The notes: a model not told the origin generated them from the sequence alone. Shown: positions 18,962-27,633, numbered from the stretch's first letter. The stretch: 64,000 bases of DNA from Glutamicibacter arilaitensis Re117 (GCF_000197735.1 NC_014550.1:806001-870000), one strand, 5' to 3'. Numbers and translations are program-made.

Positions 18962-19801
18962 ATGGCTCAGCGTCCACCGCGAATGCCTCGCCGTAATACT
19001 CCGGATCCGGCAGAACAAAGCGCAGTAACCCCGGTTGATCAGGCGAAACCTGTTAACGCAGGGAATGAAGCTGAACCGGCTACCGATGCCCTGCATATTG
19101 TTGATCCGCAGAAACCGGTAAAGAAAGCTCCGAGAACAGCACGTCCAGAGACTCCTGCTGCTGGTGCGCCGAAGCCACGAAGTGCCAGCGTGAAGCCGAA
19201 AACCACGACACGCTCAACGTCAGATGCGTCACGTGGACCGAAAAAGTTTGAAGGCAATTACACGCAGAAGCCCAAGGCTCCGCTGCGTGAAAGGGCCAAG
19301 GAAAAACAGAACGAACGCCGACGCGATGACCGGGTCAAATTCTCCGCCGCGGTACGCCGCAAACCGGGGCAGAAGCCGGTTGACAACAAACAGGTTCCCG
19401 AAGGCGAACCCATTGCTGCGCACCGTTTTTCCGGTCGGATCGCCGCGCTGATCGTGGTTCTCGCGTTCTTCGCCGTGATGCTTGTGCCTACCGTGAACTT
19501 CTACCGCACGCAAATGGCTGAGCTGAACGAATTGCATGCGTCGATTGAAGCGCTGGAGACCCAACGCGACGAGCTCAAAGCCGAGATTGCGCGCTGGGAT
19601 GATCCCTTGTACATCAAGCAGCAAGCACGCGAGCGGATAAACTTGGTAATGCCCGGTGAAAAGCTCTACATGGTGGTCGGCGAACGCCCACAGGATGAAG
19701 AGACTTCCACCGAAGGCAACGGGAGCACCTTCGAGGTGCGCCAGGAACTTCCATGGGTTGATGCACTGCTCGACTCTGTCCGACGTTCTGCCACTGACTA
19801 A
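18962..19801 (+). CDS. septum formation initiator (FtsB/DivIC-like)
   Basis: The protein has 279 residues. A long N-terminal cytoplasmic region (about 155 residues) is rich in Pro, Ala, Lys and Arg. One transmembrane helix (IAALIVVLAFFAVMLVPTV) follows, then a coiled coil (MAELNELHASIEALETQRDELKAE starting near residue 184). The extracytoplasmic end contains the ARERINLVMPGEK segment typical of the DivIC/FtsB family. FtsB-type proteins scaffold the divisome with FtsL and FtsQ. The start ATG follows GGGGGAG. It lies between eno and DUF501, the usual actinobacterial arrangement. Confidence 0.88.
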   Translation: MAQRPPRMPRRNTPDPAEQSAVTPVDQAKPVNAGNEAEPATDALHIVDPQKPVKKAPRTARPETPAAGAPKPRSASVKPKTTTRSTSDASRGPKKFEGNYTQKPKAPLRERAKEKQNERRRDDRVKFSAAVRRKPGQKPVDNKQVPEGEPIAAHRFSGRIAALIVVLAFFAVMLVPTVNFYRTQMAELNELHASIEALETQRDELKAEIARWDDPLYIKQQARERINLVMPGEKLYMVVGERPQDEETSTEGNGSTFEVRQELPWVDALLDSVRRSATD

Positions 19802-19830
19802 CTACTTTAAACCCGAAGAGACTTATAACC

Positions 19831-20532
19831 GTGACTGAACAGCCAATCCGCGAAGCCCTTGACGCCGCCGGACGAGTACCTAGCGAAGCCGATCTGGATA
19901 CCCTCTCGCGCCAGCTGAACCGCCCAGTGCGCGACGTCGTTGAAATCGGTGCGCGCTGTGTTTGCGGCAACCCGCTGGTAGCAACCACAGCTCCACGCTT
20001 GTCTTCGGGAATTCCTTTCCCCACCACTTACTACCTGGCTCACCCGGTAATCACTGCCGCTGTTTCTCGTTTGGAAGCAGCGGGCTTGATGAACGAGATG
20101 AATGAGAACCTGGGCGAAGACCCGCAGCTGGCACAGGCCTATGTTGCGGCGCATGAGTCGTTCCTGGCCAACCGCGACGCCATTGGCGCACGTTCGGGCA
20201 CCGGCGCCGTTCCGGAAATCGCAGGGGTCTCCGCTGGCGGCATGCCAACCCGCGTCAAGTGCCTGCACGTGCTGGTAGGCCATTCGCTGGCTGCCGGTGA
20301 AGGCGTGAACCCATTGGGCGACCAAGCATTGGAAGCAATCTCCCAGTGGTGGACCAAGGACAAGTGCTACTGCGTGGGTGCGTGGGATACCGAGTCTGCG
20401 GCTCCGAGCCGCGACCGTTCGCGCCATGTGAAGACCCAGGAAATGCAGGACCCTGCTGCCAAGCGTGCAGATCGCGCCCGCAAGCGTGCCCAGCGTGAAG
20501 CAGCCCAGGGTTCTGATCAGGATGATGCCTAA
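19831..20532 (+). CDS. DUF501 domain-containing protein
   Basis: The protein has 233 residues and matches the DUF501 family of unknown function, found in Actinobacteria between divIC and ppx. The conserved part runs from about residue 20 to 190 and contains CVCGNPLVATTAPRLSSGIPF, HPVITAAVSRLEAAG and TRVKCLHVLVGHSLA. Several conserved Cys and His residues (CVCG, KCLH, KCYC) could bind a metal, but this is not established. The C-terminus is basic (Lys/Arg-rich repeats). The stop overlaps the ppx start in a TAATG junction. Confidence 0.85.
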   Translation: MTEQPIREALDAAGRVPSEADLDTLSRQLNRPVRDVVEIGARCVCGNPLVATTAPRLSSGIPFPTTYYLAHPVITAAVSRLEAAGLMNEMNENLGEDPQLAQAYVAAHESFLANRDAIGARSGTGAVPEIAGVSAGGMPTRVKCLHVLVGHSLAAGEGVNPLGDQALEAISQWWTKDKCYCVGAWDTESAAPSRDRSRHVKTQEMQDPAAKRADRARKRAQREAAQGSDQDDA

Positions 20533-21458
20533 TGCGCGTTGCTGGTATCGATTGCGGAACTAACTCCATCCGCCTGCTCATCGCTGACGTGGATGCTGAA
20601 GGCCAGCTTGTCGACGTGCTGCGCACCATGCGCATTGTCCGCTTGGGCCAGGGCGTAGACGCCACCGGGGCCTTCGCTCCCGAAGCCCTGGAACGCACCT
20701 TTGCCGCCACTCGCGAGTACAAGAAACTGTGCGATGAGCATCAGGTGCAGGCCATTCGCTTCGCGGCGACCTCGGCGGCACGCGACGCTTCGAATCGTGA
20801 ACTTTTCTCTGCGCAGATTACCAAGATCCTGGGCGTAGCCCCAGAAGTGATCAGCGGTGAGGAAGAGGCATCCTTGTCCTTCACCGGGGCCGCTTCGGTC
20901 CGTGCCGGTCAAAGCGGCAAGAGCCTGGTGATCGACCTTGGCGGAGGATCCACCGAATTCGTGCTGGGCGACGAAACCGGCCCGCTGGCTGCTAAGAGCC
21001 TGGACATGGGCTGCGTTCGGGTTACCGAGCGTTTCCACCAAGCTGGACTGCGCTCTGATGCGGCACTGGATTTCATGGACAGCACCTTGGAAACCTTGAC
21101 CGGTGCGGTGGACGTTTCACAGGTCGATGCCGTGATCATGGTGGCCGGGACGTTCACGACGCTCACAGCCCAGGCCCTGGGACTGAAGGCTTATGAGTCG
21201 GAAAAGATCCATGGAGCACAGCTGAGTTTTGCCCAAATGCGACAGGCAACTGACAGCATGCTCTCCTACACCCGTGAGGAGCGCGCATCGCTGGGCTTCA
21301 TGCACCCTGGCCGTGTAGACGTGATTCAAGCAGGTGCAGCCATTGTGCAGCGCATCCTTCATTACCTGGAAAAGACCAGTGCGAACCGCGAGATGCTCTT
21401 AATTGCATCCGAGCACGATATCCTCGACGGAATCGCGGCCTCAGCTGCCGTTGCCTAA
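20532..21458 (+). CDS. ppx: exopolyphosphatase / guanosine pentaphosphate phosphohydrolase family
   Basis: The protein has 308 residues and the ASKHA fold of the Ppx/GppA family. It should remove terminal phosphate from polyphosphate or pppGpp. Motifs: AGIDCGTNSIRLLIAD (phosphate loop), VISGEEEASLSFTGA (catalytic Glu region) and LVIDLGGGSTEF (second phosphate-binding loop). This is the short form without the C-terminal HD-like domain, common in Actinobacteria. The start overlaps the DUF501 stop by one base, which implies coupling. Whether polyphosphate or pppGpp is preferred cannot be told. Confidence 0.9.
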   Translation: MRVAGIDCGTNSIRLLIADVDAEGQLVDVLRTMRIVRLGQGVDATGAFAPEALERTFAATREYKKLCDEHQVQAIRFAATSAARDASNRELFSAQITKILGVAPEVISGEEEASLSFTGAASVRAGQSGKSLVIDLGGGSTEFVLGDETGPLAAKSLDMGCVRVTERFHQAGLRSDAALDFMDSTLETLTGAVDVSQVDAVIMVAGTFTTLTAQALGLKAYESEKIHGAQLSFAQMRQATDSMLSYTREERASLGFMHPGRVDVIQAGAAIVQRILHYLEKTSANREMLLIASEHDILDGIAASAAVA

Positions 21459-21492
21459 TTTTGCCACCCAGCCACCGACCCAAGGAGTTGTC

Positions 21493-22998
21493 TTGAGCTC
21501 AGCTTTGCGCGCCAGGAAAAAGACAAGCATCTTCAAGTTCAGCACTGTGCTTGTGGTGGCGCTATTGGCATTTACCTCGCTCAGTATTGGTGCACCGGCC
21601 CACGCTGACAACATGCGTGAATCCGAGTACTGGCTGGATTCCCTCGGCGTGACCGAAGCGCATAAGACAACAAAGGGCGAAGGCGTTAAAGTCGCCATCA
21701 TCGATACCGGTATTGATACTTCGCACCCTGATCTGAAGGGCGCCATTGTCGGGGGTACCGATATGTCCGGCTCTGGCGGAGAAAAGGGCAACAAGCCAAT
21801 TGGCGTCATGAGTGAACATGGCACCTTGGTGGCCACCTTGCTGGCGGGACGCGGCAATAACAAGAGCGAAATCAACCGGGTTAAATCCGAAAACGAACGC
21901 TTGAAGACCGCGTGGGAAAAAGCCAAGAAGACTGCTGAGGACGACGACAAGGACATTCCCGAAGAACCTGAATACGAAAAGGTTCCGAAACTGACCCGTG
22001 GCAGTGATGGAGTGCTGGGTGTTGCCCCGGCAGCAGATCTGCTTTCTGTATCGCTGTGGATGGGCGAAGGCAATCCGTCCAAGATTCCAGTGGAAACCCA
22101 GATTCCGCGAGCGGTGAAATGGGCAGTGGATTCTGGTGCCAAAGTCATCAACATGTCTCTTGGCTCAACTAGCCCGGCGTGGCCAGAAAGCTGGGATGAC
22201 GCTTTCAAATATGCAGAGGACCATGACGTGGTCATCGTTGCTGCGGCTGGCAACCGTTCTGGTGGCATGAGCCAGGTCGGTGCACCGGCAACTATCCCAG
22301 GAGTACTAACGGTCGCTGGCGTTGATGCCAGCGGCAAGGCTTCGCAGGATTCTTCGACAGAAGGCATTTCCATTGGTGTTGCCGCCCCTGCTGAGCAGCT
22401 GGTTGGCGGCTTGCCTGGCGATGGATATGCCCGCTGGTCCGGTACGTCTGGTGCCGCCCCGCTGGTAGCTGGAGTCGCTGCGTTGATCCGTTCCGAGTAT
22501 CCGGATATGAAGGCTCCTGAGGTAATCAACCGAATCTTGAAGACTGCCAAGGATACCGGAGCTGCTGGCGTGGACAACCTCTACGGCTACGGAATTATTG
22601 ATGCCAATGCGGCGTTGACCGCAAAAGTACCAGCCGTGACCAAGAACCCTTTGGGGACCATTGAAGAATGGATCCGCGTCCACCGCCGGAACACCGTGTC
22701 TCAGACCGAGACTCCGGCACCGGGGGTCTCCATGGAGAAATCGGACCTGAAGCAAGTCGCGGCCCCCAAGCCAGTTCTTCCTGATGGCAAGGCCCCTGTG
22801 CTGCAGCCGGTGCTCATCATCGGTGGAGGAGTGCTGCTGCTATTGGTGCTCGTTGCTGGTGGTACCCAAACGATGGTGCGCCGTCGACGTGAGCGGGCTA
22901 CGGAAAACCTGGCCTCGGCTTCCCTGAGCTCCTTGGAAGTCCCAAAACAAGCTGAGGGGCGGGATCTGTTTGATGAGATTCCCGAAGAAGAGAAGTAA
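21493..22998 (+). CDS. secreted, membrane-anchored S8 subtilisin-like serine protease
   Basis: The protein has 501 residues. A basic N-terminus, a hydrophobic stretch and an APAHAD cleavage site form a Sec signal peptide. The catalytic triad is visible: Asp in VAIIDTGIDTSHPDL, His in EHGTLVATL and Ser in GTSGAAPLVAGVAAL. A charged insertion of about 50 residues follows the His segment. The C-terminus has a Pro-rich linker, one transmembrane helix and a basic stop-transfer RRRRER. The TTG start at 21493 is five bases after AAGGAG; the ATG further upstream lies inside ppx. The layout resembles mycosins, but no type VII secretion genes are in the window. Confidence 0.88.
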   Translation: MSSALRARKKTSIFKFSTVLVVALLAFTSLSIGAPAHADNMRESEYWLDSLGVTEAHKTTKGEGVKVAIIDTGIDTSHPDLKGAIVGGTDMSGSGGEKGNKPIGVMSEHGTLVATLLAGRGNNKSEINRVKSENERLKTAWEKAKKTAEDDDKDIPEEPEYEKVPKLTRGSDGVLGVAPAADLLSVSLWMGEGNPSKIPVETQIPRAVKWAVDSGAKVINMSLGSTSPAWPESWDDAFKYAEDHDVVIVAAAGNRSGGMSQVGAPATIPGVLTVAGVDASGKASQDSSTEGISIGVAAPAEQLVGGLPGDGYARWSGTSGAAPLVAGVAALIRSEYPDMKAPEVINRILKTAKDTGAAGVDNLYGYGIIDANAALTAKVPAVTKNPLGTIEEWIRVHRRNTVSQTETPAPGVSMEKSDLKQVAAPKPVLPDGKAPVLQPVLIIGGGVLLLLVLVAGGTQTMVRRRRERATENLASASLSSLEVPKQAEGRDLFDEIPEEEK

Positions 22999-23008
22999 AT
23001 AGCGTCCG

Positions 23009-23041
23009 AAGCGGGGTGGAAATTGAAGTTCCACTCCGCTT
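23009..23041 (+). terminator. intrinsic terminator after the subtilase gene
   Basis: AAGCGGGGTGGAA (23009-23021) pairs with TTCCACTCCGCTT (23029-23041) with one G-U pair; TTTGCG follows. Confidence 0.82.
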
Positions 23042-23140
23042 TTGCGTGCCTACCGATACTTAATTCGATAATGGGAGGTCCAACGTCTCAGTGCGAATCC
23101 CTCGCATATGGCCCAGACGTGACATACCGAACGGAAACAC

Positions 23141-23160
23141 TTAGTGAATGTTTTCACTAA
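23141..23160. promoter_or_regulatory. Rex-like operator in front of NDH-2
   Basis: This is a perfect palindrome, TTAGTGAA-N4-TTCACTAA. The core GTGAA-N4-TTCAC matches the known binding core of the NADH-sensing repressor Rex. It covers the expected -35 position (23153-23158) of the ndh promoter. Regulation by Rex is inference. Confidence 0.6.
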
Positions 23161-23175
23161 CTCGGGAAATCCGCG

Positions 23176-23181
23176 TAGAAT
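23176..23181 (+). promoter_or_regulatory. -10 box of a probable leaderless ndh promoter
   Basis: TAGAAT ends seven bases before the ATG at 23189; there is no ribosome-binding site. The -35 position falls in the Rex-like palindrome. Confidence 0.55.
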
Positions 23182-23188
23182 CAACAGT

Positions 23189-24556
23189 ATGTCGATCATC
23201 GAATCCTCCCAGAAGCGTCCGCGCATTCTTATCGTTGGCGGTGGCTACGTAGGCCTGTACGTCGCGATGAAGTTGCAGAAGAAGGTCAAGGCACACGGCG
23301 GCATCGTCACCGTTGTCGACCCAAACCCATACATGACTTACCAGCCATTCCTCCCAGAAGTTGCCGGTGGCCAGATTGAACCACGCCACGTAGTGGTCTC
23401 GCACCGCCAGCACCTGAAGCACTCCGAACTGGTCAACGGCAGCGTGCTGAGCATCGACCATGCCAGCAAGAAGGCTGTTATTGCCCCAGTGAACGGCGAG
23501 CAGTTCGAGCTGGAATACACCGACATCGTGATGTCCGCTGGTGCGATCACCCGTACCTTCCCAATCACCGGTCTGGCTGAAACCGGCATTGGCCTGAAGA
23601 CCATCGAAGAGGCCGTGGCCCTGCGCAACAAGGTTGCCGAGCGCATCGAGTCCGCTTCGAACATGACTGACCCAGTGGCACGCAAGCGCGCACTGACCTT
23701 CGTGGTTGTCGGTGGCGGCTTCGCCGGTATCGAAACCATCGCCGAGCTTGAAGATATGGCTCGTCACCTGATCGAGCTCAATGACCGCATCGACGCGAAG
23801 GAAGCACGCTTCGTTCTCGTTGAGGCAATGGGCCGCATCATGCCAGAAGTTACCGCCGAGCAGGCAGAGTGGGTTGTCGAGCACCTGCGCAGCCGCGGTA
23901 TCGAGGTTCTGCTGAACACTTCGCTGAACAGCGCAGAAGAAGGCAACCTGGAACTGATCAACATGGCTGACAAGTCCCCAGCGGGCTCGTTCGGCGCCGA
24001 CACCTTGATCTGGTGCGCTGGCGTTATGGCCAACCCAATGGTTCGCTCCACCGATTTCCCAATCGAGCAGCGCGGCCGCATCGAGACCCGCACCGACCTG
24101 CGCATCAAGGACGCCAACGGCGATCCACTGGAAGGCGCATGGGCAGCTGGCGATATTTCGGCAGTCAAGGACGTTACCGGCGGCCTGCCAGATGGCACCT
24201 GCGTTCCTAACGCACAGCACGCAGTACGCCAGGCTAAGCTCTTGGCAAAGAACCTGTATGCTGCCCGCTACGGCGTTGGCACCATCAAGGAATACAAGCA
24301 CTCGAACCTCGGTGCAGTTGCAGGCTTCGGCCGCAACAAGGGCGTCGCCAAGGTCATGGGCCTGAAGCTCAAGGGCTGGCCAGCATGGATGGCACACCGC
24401 GGCTACCACGGCATGGCAATGCCAACCTTCGAGCGCAAGTTCCGCGTCGTAGGCGACTGGCTGGTTGCGCTGTTCTTCAAGCGCGACGCACTGCAGCTGA
24501 ACAACCTCGAAGCACCACGCACTGCTTTCGAAGAGTCGGCCAAGCCAAAGAAGTAG
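23189..24556 (+). CDS. ndh: type II NADH dehydrogenase (NDH-2), FAD-dependent
   Basis: The protein has 455 residues. It transfers electrons from NADH to quinone without proton pumping, at the inner face of the membrane. Two dinucleotide-binding motifs are visible: ILIVGGGYVGLYVAMKL near the N-terminus for FAD and FVVVGGGFAGIETIAEL near residue 175 for NADH. The late AAGDISAVKD and AQHAVRQAKLLAKNL segments are typical of NDH-2. ATG at 23189 is chosen over the upstream in-frame ATG at 23144, which lies inside the operator region. A Rex-like palindrome on the promoter would link expression to the NADH/NAD+ ratio. Confidence 0.9.
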   Translation: MSIIESSQKRPRILIVGGGYVGLYVAMKLQKKVKAHGGIVTVVDPNPYMTYQPFLPEVAGGQIEPRHVVVSHRQHLKHSELVNGSVLSIDHASKKAVIAPVNGEQFELEYTDIVMSAGAITRTFPITGLAETGIGLKTIEEAVALRNKVAERIESASNMTDPVARKRALTFVVVGGGFAGIETIAELEDMARHLIELNDRIDAKEARFVLVEAMGRIMPEVTAEQAEWVVEHLRSRGIEVLLNTSLNSAEEGNLELINMADKSPAGSFGADTLIWCAGVMANPMVRSTDFPIEQRGRIETRTDLRIKDANGDPLEGAWAAGDISAVKDVTGGLPDGTCVPNAQHAVRQAKLLAKNLYAARYGVGTIKEYKHSNLGAVAGFGRNKGVAKVMGLKLKGWPAWMAHRGYHGMAMPTFERKFRVVGDWLVALFFKRDALQLNNLEAPRTAFEESAKPKK

Positions 24557-24583
24557 GCACAGGCCTCGGATGATCGACTAGTG

Positions 24584-24611
24584 GCGAGGGACCGGGAGAT
24601 CGGTCCCTCGC
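24584..24611 (+). terminator. terminator-like hairpin after ndh
   Basis: GCGAGGGACCG (24584-24594) pairs perfectly with CGGTCCCTCGC (24601-24611) around GGAGAT. No T run follows, so efficiency is uncertain. Confidence 0.65.
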
Positions 24612-24671
24612 ACACTCATGTGGAGCGGATTTTCAATTTGCTTTCTCGATCGCGTAAGATTTGAGAGTCTT

Positions 24672-24753
24672 GCCCCTATGGTGGAATTGGCATACACGGC
24701 TGACTTAAAATCAGCTGCCGAAAGGCTTGTGGGTTCGAGTCCCACTGGGGGTA
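24672..24753 (+). tRNA. tRNA-Leu (anticodon TAA)
   Basis: A complete class II cloverleaf can be drawn. The acceptor arm GCCCCTA pairs with TGGGGGT (two G-U pairs), the anticodon stem GCTGA/TCAGC holds the loop CTTAAAA with anticodon TAA, and a variable arm TGCCGAAAGGC follows. The T arm is GTGGG-TTCGAGT-CCCAC and the discriminator is A. The CCA end is not encoded. The long variable arm and anticodon identify a leucine tRNA reading UUA/UUG. Confidence 0.93.
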
Positions 24754-24759
24754 CGGAAT

Positions 24760-24805
24760 AAGACCGTTGCGGGTCCGGGGTGACCGGTCCGCGACGGTCT
24801 TTTCT
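24760..24805 (+). terminator. intrinsic terminator of the tRNA gene
   Basis: AAGACCGTTGCGG (24760-24772) pairs with CCGCGACGGTCTT (24789-24801) with one G-U pair, followed by TTTCTC. The rest of the gap up to the next gene (24806-25047) shows no further clear feature. Confidence 0.85.
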
Positions 24806-25047
24806 CTTGCCGTGGAAGTGTGCAGGTTAGGCGCAGCGCCGGTCGCTGGCCCTGTTGTTGGGCAAAACGACGTGAATCGCGAAGCTGATACTGAAACTTT
24901 CAAAAATATCGCTCAGAGAGTATTTTTTCCTCGCAATAATGGGCCGAATCATCCTTCTGACTGAGTGATTTCACAGCAACATTCAATAGGATTAAACAAA
25001 CGATCTTCTGCTAGCTACGTGCCAGCACCATCGCAACCTATAGGGGA

Positions 25048-25860
25048 ATGACATTGGGCAACCCAATTTTTGGCTCCAGCAGCCGCTCTGATGCTTGGGG
25101 AACCAAGCCAGGAAGTCCTGTTGGATTCCGTGACACCGCAAATATGAGCGCAGACCAGCTGCAGCAGATGTACCAGCAGCCTACTGCAACCAGCGCTGAT
25201 ACCGGCCGCATGACCATTGGCGGAACGATCAACAAGACCGCGATCTGCCTCGCCTTGGTTGTCATTGGCGCTGCAATTGGCTGGACCATTCCAGCCCTGA
25301 TGCTGCCAGGTGCCCTGGTTGGATTTGTCCTCGGCTTGGTTAATGCTTTCAAGAAGCGCCCATCGCCGGTACTGATCCTCCTGTACGCAGCGGCGCAGGG
25401 TCTGTTCCTCGGTGGCCTTTCCGGTTTCCTGGAAAGCCAGCCGAACCTTAAGGGCATCGCCGTCCAGGCTGTTCTGGCTACCCTTTGCGTGGCAGGTGTT
25501 ACCCTGGCGCTGTACCGCTCGGGCAAGTACCGCATGACTCCCAAGCTGAACAAGATGTTCATGATCGGCATGATCGGCCTGATCGCCTTCTCGCTGCTCA
25601 ACATGGTTCTGATGCTCACCGGAGTTATCGACGGCATGTTCGGCATGCGCGGCGGCGTGCTCGGCCTGGTTATCGGTGTCGTAGCCGTTCTGCTTGCAAC
25701 CTACGCTTTGGTTGCTGACTTCACCATGATCGAGGAACTCTCGAACCAGGGTGCTCCGGCCATTATGGCTTGGCGCGGTGCCTTCGGCCTGACCATGACC
25801 TTGATCTGGCTGTACACCGAGATCTTGCGTATCCTGGCTATCCTGCGTGGCGACGAGTAG
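25048..25860 (+). CDS. Bax inhibitor-1 / YccA family membrane protein
   Basis: This 270-residue protein has an approximately 60-residue hydrophilic N-terminus followed by seven hydrophobic helices, the BI-1/TMBIM layout. The last helices contain FTMIEELSNQGAP and the family's paired Asp-rich region (LVADFTMIEE). Bacterial homologues are pH-dependent calcium-leak channels or interact with FtsH; the role here is unknown. The ATG at 25048 directly abuts AGGGGA, so TTG at 25054, six bases after it, may be the true start and would remove two residues. The gene is monocistronic. Confidence 0.87.
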   Translation: MTLGNPIFGSSSRSDAWGTKPGSPVGFRDTANMSADQLQQMYQQPTATSADTGRMTIGGTINKTAICLALVVIGAAIGWTIPALMLPGALVGFVLGLVNAFKKRPSPVLILLYAAAQGLFLGGLSGFLESQPNLKGIAVQAVLATLCVAGVTLALYRSGKYRMTPKLNKMFMIGMIGLIAFSLLNMVLMLTGVIDGMFGMRGGVLGLVIGVVAVLLATYALVADFTMIEELSNQGAPAIMAWRGAFGLTMTLIWLYTEILRILAILRGDE

Positions 25861-25879
25861 TTCTACGCCTCCTGCTTGC

Positions 25880-25912
25880 TTGGACCAGTACCCATATCGG
25901 GTGCTGGTCCAA
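25880..25912. terminator. hairpin with CCCATATCGGG core, copy 1
   Basis: TTGGACCAGTACCC (25880-25893) pairs with GGGTGCTGGTCCAA (25899-25912) around ATATC, with one G-U pair. It lies 20 bases after the BI-1 gene. There is no T run. Its apex is shared with the hairpin at 27598. Confidence 0.7.
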
Positions 25913-26072
25913 GATGTTTAATCGCCTGTAGCGTTGTCCTGCCTGACGTATTGTTGCGCTCCCAAGACCCATGAATATGACAACTGATTGGGCTGTCTTG
26001 AAAAATCTTGGTTAGATTCTTCCGTGACAATATCGTTACTCGACTCACATCCAAGATGGCAAGAAGGACGCA

Positions 26073-27512
26073 ATGAGCATCGACGAATCAACAGGCAAAT
26101 CACCGGGATTGGTGAAGTCGCTGGGCAACCTTGACGCGCTGGCCTTGGGCTTCGGCGCCATGATCGGCTTCGGCTGGGTAGTGTTGACCGGAGGCTGGCT
26201 GAGCAACGCCGGCACCATGGGCGCCATGCTGGCCATGCTGGTCGGCGGCGGAATCATGGCAGTGGTCGGACTGACCTACGCGGAGCTGACCGCCGCCATG
26301 CCGAAGGCTGGCGGCGAGCATAACTTCATCCTGCGCGCGCTCGGTGCTCGTCCATCGTTCATCGGATCTTGGGCGATCACCGGCGGCTATGTAACCATCG
26401 TGGCCTTCGAAGCGGTGGCCCTGCCGCGCACCGTGGAATACATCTTCCCGGGCATGAGCCAGATTCCGCTGTGGACCGTAGCCGGATTCGAAGTCAACCT
26501 GACCTGGGCACTGGTGGGCGTGCTCGCCGCAGTGCTCATCACCTGGATTAACATCCGCGGGGTCAAGCAGGCTGGTGTCCTGCAGACCTTCGTGGTCCTC
26601 TTCCTGCTGGCTATCGGCGCGCTGCTGATCTTCGGGTCCTTCAGCGGTGGTGAAGTGCAGAACATGCAACCGCTGTTCACCCCGGGCATCAGCGGATTCT
26701 TCGCGGTGCTCGTCGCCGTGCCATTCCTCTTTATCGGCTTCGACGTCATCCCGCAGTCGGCGGAAGAAGTGAACATCCCGGCCAAGCAGATTGGCAAGCT
26801 TGTCGTTGTCTCGGTCATCATGGCCACCTTGTGGTACGTCATGGTCGTGCTGACCACCGCGTCGGCAATGCCAGCAGGTGAATTGGCCGGTGCCGACATT
26901 GCCACCGCGGATGCCTTCGGCGCGATGTTCAATTCGGACTTGATGGCTAAGGTCCTGATCGCCGGCGGCATTGCCGGCATCCTGACTTCGTGGAATTCCC
27001 TGCTGCTGGGAGCTTCACGCTTGGTCTACTCGCTGGCCCGCAGCGGCATGCTGCCTTCATGGTTCGGCCAGCTGCACCCCAAATACAGCACTCCGGCTAA
27101 CGCGCTGCTATTCATCGGCGGGATCTCCGTGCTCGCCCCGTTCTTCGGTGCCGAGATGCTCGGCTGGCTCGTGGACTCCGGGGCACCAAGCATTATCGTG
27201 GCTTACTTCCTGGTTTCGGTGACCTTCTTGGTGCTGCGCAAGCGCGAGCCCCAGATGGATCGTCCACTGCGCGTGGGCGGCAACAACAATGGCGGGGTCA
27301 TCATCGGCTGGGTTTCGGTGCTGCTCACCGCGGCGCTGTTCAGCCTGTACATGCCGGGCATGCCCGCCTCGCTGAGCTGGGAGCCTTGGGCGATCTTCGG
27401 TGTCTGGTGGCTGCTGGGCGCGGCGTTCTACTTCAAGGTTCCGGCAGGTATCAAGCCTGGCGAGGACGCGGAACACAGGGTGCTCGAAGTGGTGCGCCGC
27501 CGCCGCAAGTAG
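26073..27512 (+). CDS. APC-superfamily amino acid permease
   Basis: This 479-residue polytopic protein has about twelve hydrophobic helices and the APC-fold start LALGFGAMIGFGWVVLTGGW, which contains the helix-1 GFGAMIGFGW break used for substrate binding. Glu- and Pro-rich segments (AAMPKAGGEHNFILRALG) after helix 2 are typical of APC transporters. The last 25 residues are a charged cytoplasmic tail. The ATG follows AGAAGGA. It is monocistronic, and related hairpins bound it on both sides. The transported substrate cannot be deduced. Confidence 0.88.
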   Translation: MSIDESTGKSPGLVKSLGNLDALALGFGAMIGFGWVVLTGGWLSNAGTMGAMLAMLVGGGIMAVVGLTYAELTAAMPKAGGEHNFILRALGARPSFIGSWAITGGYVTIVAFEAVALPRTVEYIFPGMSQIPLWTVAGFEVNLTWALVGVLAAVLITWINIRGVKQAGVLQTFVVLFLLAIGALLIFGSFSGGEVQNMQPLFTPGISGFFAVLVAVPFLFIGFDVIPQSAEEVNIPAKQIGKLVVVSVIMATLWYVMVVLTTASAMPAGELAGADIATADAFGAMFNSDLMAKVLIAGGIAGILTSWNSLLLGASRLVYSLARSGMLPSWFGQLHPKYSTPANALLFIGGISVLAPFFGAEMLGWLVDSGAPSIIVAYFLVSVTFLVLRKREPQMDRPLRVGGNNNGGVIIGWVSVLLTAALFSLYMPGMPASLSWEPWAIFGVWWLLGAAFYFKVPAGIKPGEDAEHRVLEVVRRRRK

Positions 27513-27597
27513 CAGCACGTACCACTTTCAATGGAATATTCTGCGCAATCTGGCCACCTGCACTAAAGGCAGGCACACATATTGAGCGTGATTTTCT

Positions 27598-27626
27598 GGA
27601 GCAGTGCCCATATCGGGCACTGCTCC
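27598..27626 (+). terminator. hairpin with CCCATATCGGG core, copy 2 (terminator of the APC permease gene)
   Basis: GGAGCAGTGCCC (27598-27609) pairs perfectly with GGGCACTGCTCC (27615-27626) around ATATC, and TCGTTTTATG follows. The apex is identical to the 25880 hairpin over CCCATATCGGG. Confidence 0.8.
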
Positions 27627-27633
27627 TCGTTTT

